Position numbers and translations under genes: made by a program | Notes under the pieces: model-generated | Seen by the model: only the letters and a program-made list of their open reading frames with translations | What the model was told of the DNA's origin: nothing | Databases searched by the model: none | Shown: in pieces, positions 46,527 through 55,107 of the stretch | Layout: the number at the start of each line of letters is the position of its first letter | Numbering within the stretch: the first letter of the stretch is position 1 | Assembly: GCA_045646905.1 (NCBI GenBank) | Contig: JAZRLP010000023.1 | Location: 1-64,000, forward strand | Direction: 5' to 3' | DNA: 64,000 bases | Origin: RGIG4079 sp045646905 | Lineage (GTDB): Bacteria > Bacteroidota > Bacteroidia > Bacteroidales > Muribaculaceae

Positions 46527-47843
46527 TTATTTTTTTTCTATTTCTTGCTTTTCTTGTAATGGGGTCCATCTCATCGCCTGTGAGAATATATAGAAAAATA
46601 TCAATGAGGGGAACCAATATGCCAACATATCATTATAAAACAGCACAATAAGTAACTGCACCGAGATAAAGATTATTATACCTAACTCTCTTTTTTTCTC
46701 GTTATGCTTTAGGCTTGTCAATCTAACCCACAACCAGCAAAAAAACAATAGCGAGAACAGCCCTATCTGAATATACATTTGAAAAATGTAAGGTATAGAT
46801 CCTCTTAACAGCCATTCATTATCAACATAGAATTTAGAGCGTTCAACCATTGTTCCTCCCTTAAACTGTCCAATGCCGTAACCAGTAATGCCGTGACCAG
46901 GATATTCGGCATTTAATTCAGGGATAAGAGCTATTTTAGTAAATCGAGGCAAGTCATTTGAACCATCAATTGCCAAGTCTTCGCCATGATCATATAGATA
47001 TTCCATCCAATCTATAATATCATTATCTTCTCCGGCAAAGAGGTATTCGTTCATATAATAATCGACCGACATCACGTCATCTTTGTTTCCTGTTGTTATT
47101 GAATAAACATTAAATAACAACACAACAATAACAATTACTATAGGAGAAGACACCATTAATCTCACAAACATGCGACGATCAATAGGCATCAATAGTATAA
47201 AATACAAGATAAAGAAAATAAAACTGATTTTGGTTTCATTTAAGAACGTTGGATAAAGAAGTATCACCAACCATTTATTTTCTATCAATGACGCCACATA
47301 TTTATTGGGGTCCATTTGTTTTTTCATCAAATAAAACGACACGAGATATATCAAAATTGAGACAATTCCCGAGAAACCATTACCCATTGACCCTCCACCA
47401 TGGTCATTTGCACCATATTTAAGAAACTGGAATGTAATACATATTGCTTGTATTATCAAGAAGATAAATAAGGTTCTATCAAACCGCCTCACAAACTCTT
47501 CTTCATAGACACTTTCGTAGATATACCTCAATATAGGGAATAATGATATCAAGTAAACAAATTCTCGTAGCCCATTTAAATAGAACCCCACCCCATATCG
47601 GTTATAGACACATGTAATTAAATATCCTAACCCAATAAAAGAGAACACAAAGATTTTATCCTTTTTGTTTTTCAGCACTATAAATCCTAAAAGTAGCATT
47701 ATTGCATCAAAACAAAAGAATATAGGAGATTCCACACGCAACAAGAATGGAGCTATTTCTTCACTTATAAAACCAAAAGTGCACCACACCCAAAAGAGTG
47801 CGAGCACCACATTCATTACTATTTTTGGTTTACTTAATAGCAT
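46527..47843 (-). CDS. wzy: Wzy-type polysaccharide polymerase
   Basis: This 438-residue membrane protein has about 11 predicted helices (for example FFCFDAIMLLLGFIVL, VSILIYLVSFYLM and GLFSLLFFCWLWV) and a long periplasmic loop of about 100 residues (roughly 255-350) rich in Asp, Tyr and Gly. There is little sequence conservation, as usual for Wzy. The call comes from topology and its place between wzc and the sugar-nucleotide genes in an operon that otherwise lacks a polymerase. It would join repeat units on the periplasmic face. An O-antigen ligase would look alike but is less likely here. Confidence 0.8.
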   Translation of the reverse strand: MLLSKPKIVMNVVLALFWVWCTFGFISEEIAPFLLRVESPIFFCFDAIMLLLGFIVLKNKKDKIFVFSFIGLGYLITCVYNRYGVGFYLNGLREFVYLISLFPILRYIYESVYEEEFVRRFDRTLFIFLIIQAICITFQFLKYGANDHGGGSMGNGFSGIVSILIYLVSFYLMKKQMDPNKYVASLIENKWLVILLYPTFLNETKISFIFFILYFILLMPIDRRMFVRLMVSSPIVIVIVVLLFNVYSITTGNKDDVMSVDYYMNEYLFAGEDNDIIDWMEYLYDHGEDLAIDGSNDLPRFTKIALIPELNAEYPGHGITGYGIGQFKGGTMVERSKFYVDNEWLLRGSIPYIFQMYIQIGLFSLLFFCWLWVRLTSLKHNEKKRELGIIIFISVQLLIVLFYNDMLAYWFPSLIFFYIFSQAMRWTPLQEKQEIEKK

Positions 47844-47857
47844 TATTATATTAAAAC

Positions 47858-47894
47858 AGCATAGAGATAATTATACTATAACCATCTCTATGCT
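47858..47894 (-). terminator. Intercistronic hairpin between wzc and wzy
   Basis: AGCATAGAGAT (47858-47868) and ATCTCTATGCT (47884-47894) form a perfect 11-bp stem with a 15-base loop; on the minus strand it is followed by GTTTTAATATAA. It may stop part of the transcripts after wza-wzc. Confidence 0.55.
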
Positions 47895-47908
47895 CTATAT
47901 ATCATAAT

Positions 47909-50227
47909 TTAATTATCATCTTTTGATCCATAACCATATCCATAACCATGTGACAACTTGGGATTTGTATCATTTACCACTACTGCCACATTCTTAAGTT
48001 GACCTCTTTCCACTACCGAATTGAGGTATTTTATGAAGCTCTTTTTGGTGTAATTGGCCCGTGAGACGTAAAGTGTAACATCGCTATATTTTGACAACGA
48101 GAATGTATCTGACACAAGACCTATAGGCGCCGAGTCGATGATTACATAATCATATCGTTGTTTCAATTCGACCACAAGTTGTTCTATTCTATCGGTAAGA
48201 AGTAACTCCGATGGATTAGGTGGCACAGGACCAGCAACAATTATATCACAATTGCCATGATGATTTATCAATGTATCAATATCTTCAATTGCTCCCGACA
48301 AATAATTTGTCACACCTGGCGAACTTGGCAACCCAAGATTTTGCGCCAACATAGGCAAACGGATATCCAATCCCACTAGAACTACTTTTTTATTCAATAG
48401 TGCAAGCGACTCGGCCACATTCATTGACACAAATGTCTTACCTTCACCACTACAGCTTGATGTCACCATAGCCACCTGTCCATTGTCGGGGCTCTTCAAT
48501 GGGAACATAAATTGCAAATTACTACGCAACAAGCGGAACAACTCGGCAATAGGACGAGTAGATGTTTCGCTCACTACAATAGGATTGTCTTTTGCACGAC
48601 GAGAATGACATATTTCGCCAATAATTGGCAATGACGTCAATTTATTCAAAGACTCTATTGAATCAAATTTGTTATTGAGCAACGATTTAACATACAACCA
48701 AATTGCAGGGATTAGCAATCCAAAGAACAAAGCCACGACTATCACCATCATTTTCTTTGGAGCAATAGGCTCATTAAAAGCAAAGGCGTTATCAATAATT
48801 TTACCTTTTGGAGTAGTTGCAGCAAGTACTAATTGATTTTCTTCACGTTTTTGAAGCAAAAAGCTGTACAATTCACTCTTAATCGTTTGATCGCGTTGCA
48901 TTTCAATAAACTCTCTTTCTTGAGCAGGGATACCACTCAATTTGCTCTCCGATTCACTCGATTCAGATTTTAATTCTTTCAAACGCACAGATGCGCTTGA
49001 TACAGCGCGACCAATTGATTTTTTTACATTATCGCGCATAGCATCAATTTGGTCATTAATTGCCTTCAATGCAGGGTTGTCCCCTTTCGCATTAGCTTCA
49101 ATTTCCATGCGTTTAGCAATCATTTCGTTATATGTAGTGATTGCGTCTTCAACACCCGACAATTCAGGTGCAAATGGCATCATTGAATAGTTATTTTTGG
49201 GATTACTGAAGAAGTCATTAGCCATTTTCAATACTTCATATTGAGTTTCAGCCGTCAACATTGCATTTTCAAGCGAACTTTTCTTCTGCATCAAATAACG
49301 AGCCTCGCTCGATACATCTACAATATTTTTTGATTGCTTATAGTTTTGAATTTTGCGTTCCGAAGCTGCCAACGATACGTATAAAGTATCAAGTCGTTCG
49401 TCAATGAATCGTCCAGTATTTACCGCCATTTCATCTTTCTCGCGTTGACCACGACGGTTATACAATTCAATCATTTTATTTAGCAAATCCTTACCTCGTT
49501 TGATATTAATATCATCATAATACAACGAGATTCCATTCGCCTTCTTTTCAGTCTTTTGAACAGTTAAATCCTTTGTTATAGCCTCAGCATATACCGAATT
49601 ACCAGTGACATTAGCAGTTACTTCCAATTCTTCACCGGGAACATAATATTTGGTTTTATTTATTGAATAGATACCATATGGTGTCTTAACTACCATCGGC
49701 AATTTGTCGCCACTCACCTCAGCCAATGTAGTGAATCGACCTTTTTTCACCACAACATCAATTTTACTTAAATTTTCATTGGCCTTGATTACAAATTTCA
49801 TGCTTGTAGAGAGCGTATCAAACACCTCTTCAGGAGCCGAAATTTCGATTGGGCTATTATTGTAATAATATTTTTTACGCAAAAAGCCATTGGGGCTTGA
49901 ATATGAACGGTTCAATTTTAGTTCCTTGATTGCTTGCTCCTTTATTGAATGAGAGCCCATCACAAGCACCTCATCCTCAACATTACTACCTCCAACACCT
50001 CCGAGTGAAAGACTTTGCATTATCGACGAGCCCATTGAATTTGATCCTTCGTCATATGCCACTAACACCTTGGCATGAATATTATATACCGAATGTTTTA
50101 CATATAGATAGGTTAAGCCTAATCCACCACACAATACAAGTGATAGAGCAAACATCCACCAGTTGCGACGCAATAACGCAATTATTTGCGACACGTCAAT
50201 CATATTATCATTGGCTTTATTTTCCAT
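47909..50227 (-). CDS. wzc: Wzc-like polysaccharide co-polymerase / tyrosine autokinase
   Basis: This 772-residue protein has the usual order: an N-terminal Wzz domain with a first helix (about 26-46), a long periplasmic coiled region, a second helix (about 508-528) and a cytoplasmic BY-kinase. Walker A is SSCSGEGKTF (about 590-600), Walker A' is VVLVGLDIRLP and Walker B is YDYVIIDSAP. The C-terminus carries a tyrosine cluster (HGYGYGYG) for autophosphorylation. It controls capsule chain length and export together with Wza, whose gene is 16 bases upstream. Confidence 0.95.
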   Translation of the reverse strand: MENKANDNMIDVSQIIALLRRNWWMFALSLVLCGGLGLTYLYVKHSVYNIHAKVLVAYDEGSNSMGSSIMQSLSLGGVGGSNVEDEVLVMGSHSIKEQAIKELKLNRSYSSPNGFLRKKYYYNNSPIEISAPEEVFDTLSTSMKFVIKANENLSKIDVVVKKGRFTTLAEVSGDKLPMVVKTPYGIYSINKTKYYVPGEELEVTANVTGNSVYAEAITKDLTVQKTEKKANGISLYYDDINIKRGKDLLNKMIELYNRRGQREKDEMAVNTGRFIDERLDTLYVSLAASERKIQNYKQSKNIVDVSSEARYLMQKKSSLENAMLTAETQYEVLKMANDFFSNPKNNYSMMPFAPELSGVEDAITTYNEMIAKRMEIEANAKGDNPALKAINDQIDAMRDNVKKSIGRAVSSASVRLKELKSESSESESKLSGIPAQEREFIEMQRDQTIKSELYSFLLQKREENQLVLAATTPKGKIIDNAFAFNEPIAPKKMMVIVVALFFGLLIPAIWLYVKSLLNNKFDSIESLNKLTSLPIIGEICHSRRAKDNPIVVSETSTRPIAELFRLLRSNLQFMFPLKSPDNGQVAMVTSSCSGEGKTFVSMNVAESLALLNKKVVLVGLDIRLPMLAQNLGLPSSPGVTNYLSGAIEDIDTLINHHGNCDIIVAGPVPPNPSELLLTDRIEQLVVELKQRYDYVIIDSAPIGLVSDTFSLSKYSDVTLYVSRANYTKKSFIKYLNSVVERGQLKNVAVVVNDTNPKLSHGYGYGYGSKDDN

Positions 50228-50243
50228 TGCTAATAATCGGGTA

Positions 50244-51047
50244 TTATTTTACAGTCAAAGCGATAATTAGTGATGCTATCACTGAACATGCACTAACAAT
50301 TGTTGACACTACTGAAATTTTATATGAGTTATTTTGATTATACTTCGCATTTTCACGGCGTATTTCATTAGGCTCTACATACACCACATCGTTTTGTTGC
50401 AAATAGAAATATGGAGAAGACAAGACCTCCGATTTATTTAAGTTTAGACGTTGATAAATGCGTTTACCATCAACTTCGCGTATCAACATCACATTGCTGC
50501 GTTCGCCATATTCGGTCAAATCACCAGCATCAGCCAACGCATCAAGGATAGAGTAGCGCTCTTTTTTAACCGAAATAGCGCCAGGCTTTTGAACCTCTCC
50601 AAGCACGTTTATTCTAAAATTCACCAATTGCACTCTCACAATAGGGTCTTGAACATCCTTACTGATGAGCGTTTCAAGTTCTTTAGTCAATTCTTGGGTT
50701 GACAATCCACCAACATGCAATTTTCCCAAAACAGGAAATTGAATATCGCCATTAGCATCCACTATATATGTTTGTTGTTGTGGTTGAGTAGGAGCAAGCA
50801 CGTCATCACGCATCGCAGGATTACTCAATGTAAGATTATACATTGCAGTGGCCGAGGGCACCATTGATGTTACAGTAATAAGTAGTTCGTCATCGGGAAT
50901 TATTTTAATTCCATAATCTCCTTGGGCAAACTCTCCCGATATTGAATCATTAATATCCTCAAAATAAGGCAACGAGGTTGTATATGTAGTACATGAAGAA
51001 AAAGCAATAGCAACAATAGCTACCACATATAATATACATTTTTTCAT
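50244..51047 (-). CDS. wza: Wza-like polysaccharide export lipoprotein
   Basis: This 267-residue protein has a lipoprotein signal (IAFSS-C, Cys19). The Poly_export domain (about 45-130: YGIKIIPDDELLITVTSMVP, DANGDIQFPVLGKLHVGGL) and SLBB domain (about 155-235: INVLGEVQKPGAISVKKERY, YFYLQQNDVVYVEPN) follow. A C-terminal membrane helix (about 247-266) replaces the amphipathic barrel helix of E. coli Wza, as is common in Bacteroidetes. It forms the outer-membrane export channel. It is the first gene of the capsule operon, with a long AT-rich leader. Confidence 0.94.
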   Translation of the reverse strand: MKKCILYVVAIVAIAFSSCTTYTTSLPYFEDINDSISGEFAQGDYGIKIIPDDELLITVTSMVPSATAMYNLTLSNPAMRDDVLAPTQPQQQTYIVDANGDIQFPVLGKLHVGGLSTQELTKELETLISKDVQDPIVRVQLVNFRINVLGEVQKPGAISVKKERYSILDALADAGDLTEYGERSNVMLIREVDGKRIYQRLNLNKSEVLSSPYFYLQQNDVVYVEPNEIRRENAKYNQNNSYKISVVSTIVSACSVIASLIIALTVK

Positions 51048-51139
51048 ATTTATTTCTTAAAAAATATATTTTAATACTATAGTATAACGAGCCAAGACAA
51101 TAAATTATTATAACTCATTAACTATTTTTTTTGCGAGTA

Positions 51140-51147
51140 CAAAGGTA
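51140..51147 (-). promoter_or_regulatory. -7 element of the capsule operon promoter
   Basis: TACCTTTG on the minus strand, with T-rich sequence ending TTTG 13 bases further upstream (shorter than usual). The leader to wza would be about 85 bases. No UpxY-type antiterminator gene or invertible promoter repeat was seen. Confidence 0.45.
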
Positions 51148-51216
51148 ACCATTTCCACTGCAAAAAAAAAGTTTTACACATCTTTATTAAATTAAAGTCT
51201 TTTCTCTCTTTTTCTA

Positions 51217-51247
51217 TTTCAAAATTGAGGATATGTTTGTAACTTTG
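51217..51247 (+). promoter_or_regulatory. Promoter of the family 2 glycosyltransferase gene
   Basis: TTTC (51217-51220), 19 bases, TAACTTTG (51240-51247). The start site is about 20 bases before the ATG at 51274. Confidence 0.5.
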
Positions 51248-51273
51248 CAGTTCTAAAAAACAATAACCAAAGA

Positions 51274-52515
51274 ATGACTCCATTTTTCAATTTCGACATA
51301 TCATTAACTACAATCATATTGCTCTCGGTTTCAGCCTTATGCATTTTATTCTTGCTCACATTCTATCGCAGTCGCGTTGCTCGCATAGCAAAGCATCAAA
51401 AAAAATGCAATGAAGCCGAAAACGACTCATGCAACATCTCTACCGACGACATATACCACTCCGATAGCGGTTTTGATATCACACCATCAACCCTACCATC
51501 GGCATCGGTAATCGTATATTGCAACGATGACGCCACCAACCTCGCACAGTTACTTCCTCAAATCCTTGAGCAAGACTACCCCGCTCCATTTGAGGTCATC
51601 GTGGTCAATGATGGTTCGGTCGAATCCACAAGCGATGTTGTCAATCAATTAGAGATGACATACCACAACCTCTATCTCACCTACACACCCGACCGCTCAC
51701 GCAGTCTCTCACGCAAAAAACTCGCACTCACCATAGGCATCAAAGCAGCTCGCTATGAAGTAGTTGTCACCGTTAATGCCAACTCACGCATTCACTCATC
51801 TCAATGGCTATCACTCATCACTCGCAACTTCGATGAAAGCACCGATGTAGTAATAGGTTATGCCACCCCCGATGCTAGCACCGACACCTATCCTGGGCGT
51901 CGTCGTCGCGCATTCGACCGTGTTGCCGAAGCCACTACTTACCTCTCGGCAGCATTAGGCAAAGCCCCCTATCGTGGATTTAGCTACAACCTCGCATATC
52001 GCCGCGAATGCTTCTTCAACAACAAAGGATTCTCTCGCTCACTCAACCTACACTTTGGTGACGATGATGTGTTTATTAACGAAATAACAACATCTTTCAA
52101 CACCCAAGTAGAATTATCCAACGACTCAATCGTTGAATGCCAGTTCTACGACCCCGTTGAAACCCACAAAATACTCAAACGCCGATATAGCTACACTTCT
52201 CGCTACCTACGCAAAGGATACCGAACTTTCTTCGGCATATCATCTCTAACCTTTTGGATATGGCTACTGACATCACTCACAGCCATAATCATCTCATTGC
52301 CCAACCTATTCCCGGCGGCAATAGCGCTCATTTTGAGCCTCATTTTGTGGATACCCATCACATCCACTTGGCGTGGAGCCATGAACGCATTACAATCACG
52401 CAAACTGCGTTTCTCCATCCCTTGGCTCATCATGACTCGCCCATTCTACAACGCTATATACAAACTAAATAGCCGTCGCAACTATCGCCGCAACCACACT
52501 TGGCTCAAGAAATAA
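51274..52515 (+). CDS. Membrane glycosyltransferase family 2 with degenerate DXD motif
   Basis: This 413-residue protein has one N-terminal helix (about 10-30), a cytoplasmic GT-A domain (about 75-300) and two C-terminal helices (about 325-365). PSASVIVYCNDDATNLAQLL, EVIVVNDGS and SLSRKKLALTIGIKAARYEV follow the family. Where the metal-binding DxD is expected (normally DADC or similar) the sequence reads VVTVNANSRIHS, with no Asp. GDDDVFINEI and the late basic YSYTSRYLRKGYR are kept. It is divergent from the capsule operon. Activity with a changed metal site, or loss of activity, are both possible. Confidence 0.85.
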   Translation: MTPFFNFDISLTTIILLSVSALCILFLLTFYRSRVARIAKHQKKCNEAENDSCNISTDDIYHSDSGFDITPSTLPSASVIVYCNDDATNLAQLLPQILEQDYPAPFEVIVVNDGSVESTSDVVNQLEMTYHNLYLTYTPDRSRSLSRKKLALTIGIKAARYEVVVTVNANSRIHSSQWLSLITRNFDESTDVVIGYATPDASTDTYPGRRRRAFDRVAEATTYLSAALGKAPYRGFSYNLAYRRECFFNNKGFSRSLNLHFGDDDVFINEITTSFNTQVELSNDSIVECQFYDPVETHKILKRRYSYTSRYLRKGYRTFFGISSLTFWIWLLTSLTAIIISLPNLFPAAIALILSLILWIPITSTWRGAMNALQSRKLRFSIPWLIMTRPFYNAIYKLNSRRNYRRNHTWLKK

Positions 52516-52544
52516 GGCATAATATTACCAGCATCTTTCACTCT

Positions 52545-52656
52545 GCAAATTTCACATTTGCACCACCCTATTTCGGCTTGGCGATTGATGCAACCATTAG
52601 CCATAAAATTACTATTAAATAGTTGTTGTATTGAAAAATAGTTACTATCTTTGTAC
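52545..52656. repeat. Direct repeat, copy A (49 bp perfect, about 110 bp in all)
   Basis: Bases 52545-52593 are identical to 53650-53698. The next ~60 bases are similar (CCATAAAATT.CTATTAAATAG, then ATAGTT.CTATCTT). Copy A includes a promoter-like GTTG/TATCTTTG at its 3' end. Confidence 0.85.
52622..52653 (+). promoter_or_regulatory. Promoter-like element at the end of repeat copy A
   Basis: GTTG (52622-52625), 20 bases, TATCTTTG (52646-52653). The matching spot in copy B reads TATCTTAC (53751-53758), a weaker match. Confidence 0.45.
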
Positions 52657-52708
52657 TGCAACGATGAAAGTGTGCTAGACCTTTCTTGTGTGCTTTTTTT
52701 TAAGTTGT

Positions 52709-52737
52709 GGTCCCAATTTTTGGGACTTTTTATTTAT
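52709..52737 (+). terminator. Terminator-like hairpin before the 52791 gene
   Basis: GGTCCCA and TGGGAC(T) pair around ATTTT and are followed by TTTTTATTTATTT. With the promoter at 52622-52653 it would bound a transcript of about 75 bases, either a small RNA or an attenuated leader. Confidence 0.6.
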
Positions 52738-52790
52738 TTACAATTTCAATTATTTCATAGTTGCCTTTATTTATATTTAGACTTTACACC

Positions 52791-53279
52791 ATGAATTGTT
52801 TAATTGTTTTGTTTAAACCAGGCGTCCACTTTAGTTGCATTAAAGAGATAAAAGACATATTAGAGCTAAATCTACCCAAATATTCATATGAATTAGATGA
52901 TTGGTCTTCCATTGACATAGATCAATGCCCTTTCCCAGCAAGCATAGAGGATCCATTTTTTCAATTGGAATCTGACGTTAAAAAATTTCTTCATATACCC
53001 ATCTATCTACGCAACGCGTGGTTATACGAAGACGATTTTTATATACGATTTAAAGAATTTGTAGGAGAAATATGCACTGCACTTAAATCCGACGAATGGT
53101 GGTACACTTCAGAAATGCAATGCGACCACTATGAAGAATTCACCATTGAAGAAATTGAGGCCGCTCTCAAAGAAGAAGAACATACCGTTGAGCATGCCAT
53201 AGAAAGACTTGGAGGAAGTTTTAAAGCCACCCAGCTATGGTTTGAACACGACACAATAAAACACACTTTACTGCATTAA
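52791..53279 (+). CDS. Unrecognised acidic protein of the accessory island
   Basis: The ATG at 52791 gives 162 residues (MNCLIVLFKPGVHFSC...); an ATG 30 bases earlier is possible. The protein is soluble and acidic, with many aromatic residues and the Glu-rich stretch FTIEEIEAALKEEEHTVEHA near the C-terminus. No signal peptide or membrane helix is seen, and I do not recognise the family. It lies between the two copies of the direct repeat behind a terminator-like hairpin, a place typical of accessory cargo. Size and charge would suit an immunity protein, but nothing in the sequence proves it. Confidence 0.65.
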   Translation: MNCLIVLFKPGVHFSCIKEIKDILELNLPKYSYELDDWSSIDIDQCPFPASIEDPFFQLESDVKKFLHIPIYLRNAWLYEDDFYIRFKEFVGEICTALKSDEWWYTSEMQCDHYEEFTIEEIEAALKEEEHTVEHAIERLGGSFKATQLWFEHDTIKHTLLH

Positions 53280-53471
53280 TACGCATGACCAAGACTTAAC
53301 AATCTCAAATATTCCTACAAATAAAATTAAAGGCAATTTTATTATAAATAAGCAACGTATTTAACTTCTTTACAATACTACCAGCAATGGAAATCGCCGC
53401 TCCTTTGAAACGCTCACGACTCCTTTATTTTTATCCCCGTTCCACTTCAACAATCCATTAAAAATTATTAC
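53280..53471. other. Non-coding stretch with a repeated T-rich tail
   Basis: No gene was seen. ACGACTCCTTTATTTTT (53416-53432) recurs as ACGGCTCCTTTATTTTT at 53846-53862, after repeat copy B. This suggests fragments of a third copy of the same module. Confidence 0.4.
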
Positions 53472-53605
53472 TGTCCGATAAACTGTTTACTTTTGCTCTT
53501 GGTTATAAAGTTTGTTGCAAAACCAAAATAACCACAAAGGGTTGAATCCTGCAAATGGAATCAGCCCTAATTTTTTATTCTATCAAAAAAGTTTTATCGG
53601 ACACT
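53472..53605. mobile_element. MITE-like element or internally deleted insertion sequence
   Basis: The 134-bp segment has inverted termini: CTGTCCGATAAACT on the left and the complement of GTGTCCGATAAAACT on the right. Inside is a hairpin (AGGGTTGAATCC / GGAATCAGCCCT) like those found next to transposase ends. No transposase is coded. Similar TGTCCGATAAA ends are, as far as I recall, found on Bacteroidetes insertion sequences; this could not be checked. Target-site duplication is not clear. Confidence 0.6.
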
Positions 53606-53649
53606 AATATTAAAAAATCAGGCAACCACAACAACAACTTTTACTCAGC

Positions 53650-53757
53650 AAATTTCACATTTGCACCACCCTATTTCGGCTTGGCGATTGATGCAATTAT
53701 TAACCATAAAATTGCTATTAAATAGATACTATCGTGAAATATAGTTGCTATCTTACT
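53650..53757. repeat. Direct repeat, copy B
   Basis: The first 49 bases match copy A (52545-52593) exactly and the rest is similar. It is followed by foldable sequence: CTTTTTGGG-TCG-CCCCAAAAAG (about 53770-53792), then GCATAAG and CTTATGC arms, and TCCTTTATTTTTTTT at 53851-53865. Confidence 0.85.
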
Positions 53758-53890
53758 GCGACTAGTATCTTTTTGGGTCGCCCCAAAAAGAGTGGCATAA
53801 GCCTCTCTCGTTAGAAACTTATGCTTTTTGCCTAGTTAGGAAACTACGGCTCCTTTATTTTTTTTGTAATTAGATAATTGACCTACCCTG

Positions 53891-54721
53891 CTATATACTA
53901 GCCATCCCCTCGTGGCTACCTGTAATATCGCTAAAGTCATCGAAGACAACATCTATAAAATCGTCTTCTTCTAAAGAAATCTCATTTTTAAAGAATGATG
54001 CAAACGAAACATGTTTTGCATGTTTTTCCCATTCATCAATATCTAATTCAGTATTACATGATTTATAATCTTTAAGATATTGGTAAGTGCTAATATATTC
54101 TTTTAGCGAATTTGATGAAAAATGTAAATTGTCTAATATAAACTCTCCCGAACATTGGTCTGCGCAAATTATCACTTCATTACAGCCAAACATTTGTGCA
54201 TGATTATATATCCTCATGCGATAATCACGCAACCACTTAACACCTTGGGCATCATTGTTATGAAATGTATTTTCTAGCCAAAACCATCTTGCAGATTCTA
54301 ATCTTAAATGTATATTTTCTTTGTAAATTAAGAGGTCTTCAGATTCACCTATTACTTCATATAAAGCATAAGGGGGCCCTTCTATATCGTCAAGAAGCAT
54401 CTCTCCTGCACAGTTTTTGGTTGCAGCGATACGTATATTATCTATCCCTACTGTATTCAATATTTGATGGGCTTGATATTCGTGAATTATCATTGTCAGA
54501 TATTCATTGGAGCTATCGATATTGAGCACTTCAATATCAACGAAACGGGATTCATCATTAGAGTAATTTACGATATTATTATCCACATCATACTCGTACA
54601 TTTTTATATAGCCGAGTTTGATGTTACGATTCATCCTTTTTGCAACTTCTTTAGCCGTTTCAAATGGGTCATCAACTGGCAAATTATGATTTAACCCAAT
54701 TTGTGTAATGTCCAATCCCAT
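53891..54721 (-). CDS. Unrecognised acidic soluble protein
   Basis: This 276-residue protein, MGLDITQIGLNHNLPVDDPF..., has no signal peptide or membrane segment and is rich in Asp, Glu, Asn and Tyr. Notable parts are CNEVIICADQCSGEFILDNL (about residues 180-199) and the acidic C-terminus EEDDFIDVVFDDFSDITGSH. I do not recognise a family. It is on the same strand as, and downstream of, three very small membrane-protein genes. The AT-rich codon use matches the island rather than gyrB or rnr. Confidence 0.7.
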   Translation of the reverse strand: MGLDITQIGLNHNLPVDDPFETAKEVAKRMNRNIKLGYIKMYEYDVDNNIVNYSNDESRFVDIEVLNIDSSNEYLTMIIHEYQAHQILNTVGIDNIRIAATKNCAGEMLLDDIEGPPYALYEVIGESEDLLIYKENIHLRLESARWFWLENTFHNNDAQGVKWLRDYRMRIYNHAQMFGCNEVIICADQCSGEFILDNLHFSSNSLKEYISTYQYLKDYKSCNTELDIDEWEKHAKHVSFASFFKNEISLEEDDFIDVVFDDFSDITGSHEGMASI

Positions 54722-54887
54722 AAGTTTTCTTAGAATTTAGTGTTTGGTTATTGGCAAATTATTAAATCAACACTTTTTAAGCAAATAAATTAAGTATTTA
54801 CATATGTACTGACACAAGAATACCCTGAAGTTTTTTTGTCTCGTAGTTAGACCTTTCTGACTTTATAGTGAATGGGGCGCATTCTGA

Positions 54888-55043
54888 TTAATCTTTATAA
54901 AACCACCAAAACCAATGATTGGCACTCCCTTGATTTTTGCCAAAAAATATTTTGATAACAAAAATTACAAAAAAAATTGGAGCTACAACCATTGAGATTT
55001 TAATAATTAAAGCTATTATCCAAATTAGAATATTGCTAAACAT
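54888..55043 (-). CDS. Very small membrane protein (51 residues)
   Basis: The frame starts at the ATG at 55043 and ends TAA at 54888. MFSNILIWIIALIIKISMVV and APIFFVIFVIKIFFGK form one or two membrane helices, and the tail NQGSANHWFWWFYKD is tryptophan-rich. The layout (hydrophobic part, FxGK, Gly/Ser/Asn linker, WxWW-like end) resembles the gene at 55636-55818. The shared pattern supports this as a true gene rather than chance. Confidence 0.55.
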   Translation of the reverse strand: MFSNILIWIIALIIKISMVVAPIFFVIFVIKIFFGKNQGSANHWFWWFYKD

Positions 55044-55107
55044 AGTGTTAGAATTAAATTTTTAATGTTAGATGGGTTCATTCAAAAAGATGTGAAGCAA
55101 TCTATAT

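Noticed and set aside
52600..53760. Repeats in the accessory island as a CRISPR array
   Set aside because: There are only two long copies a kilobase apart with a gene between, and no regular short spacers or cas genes.
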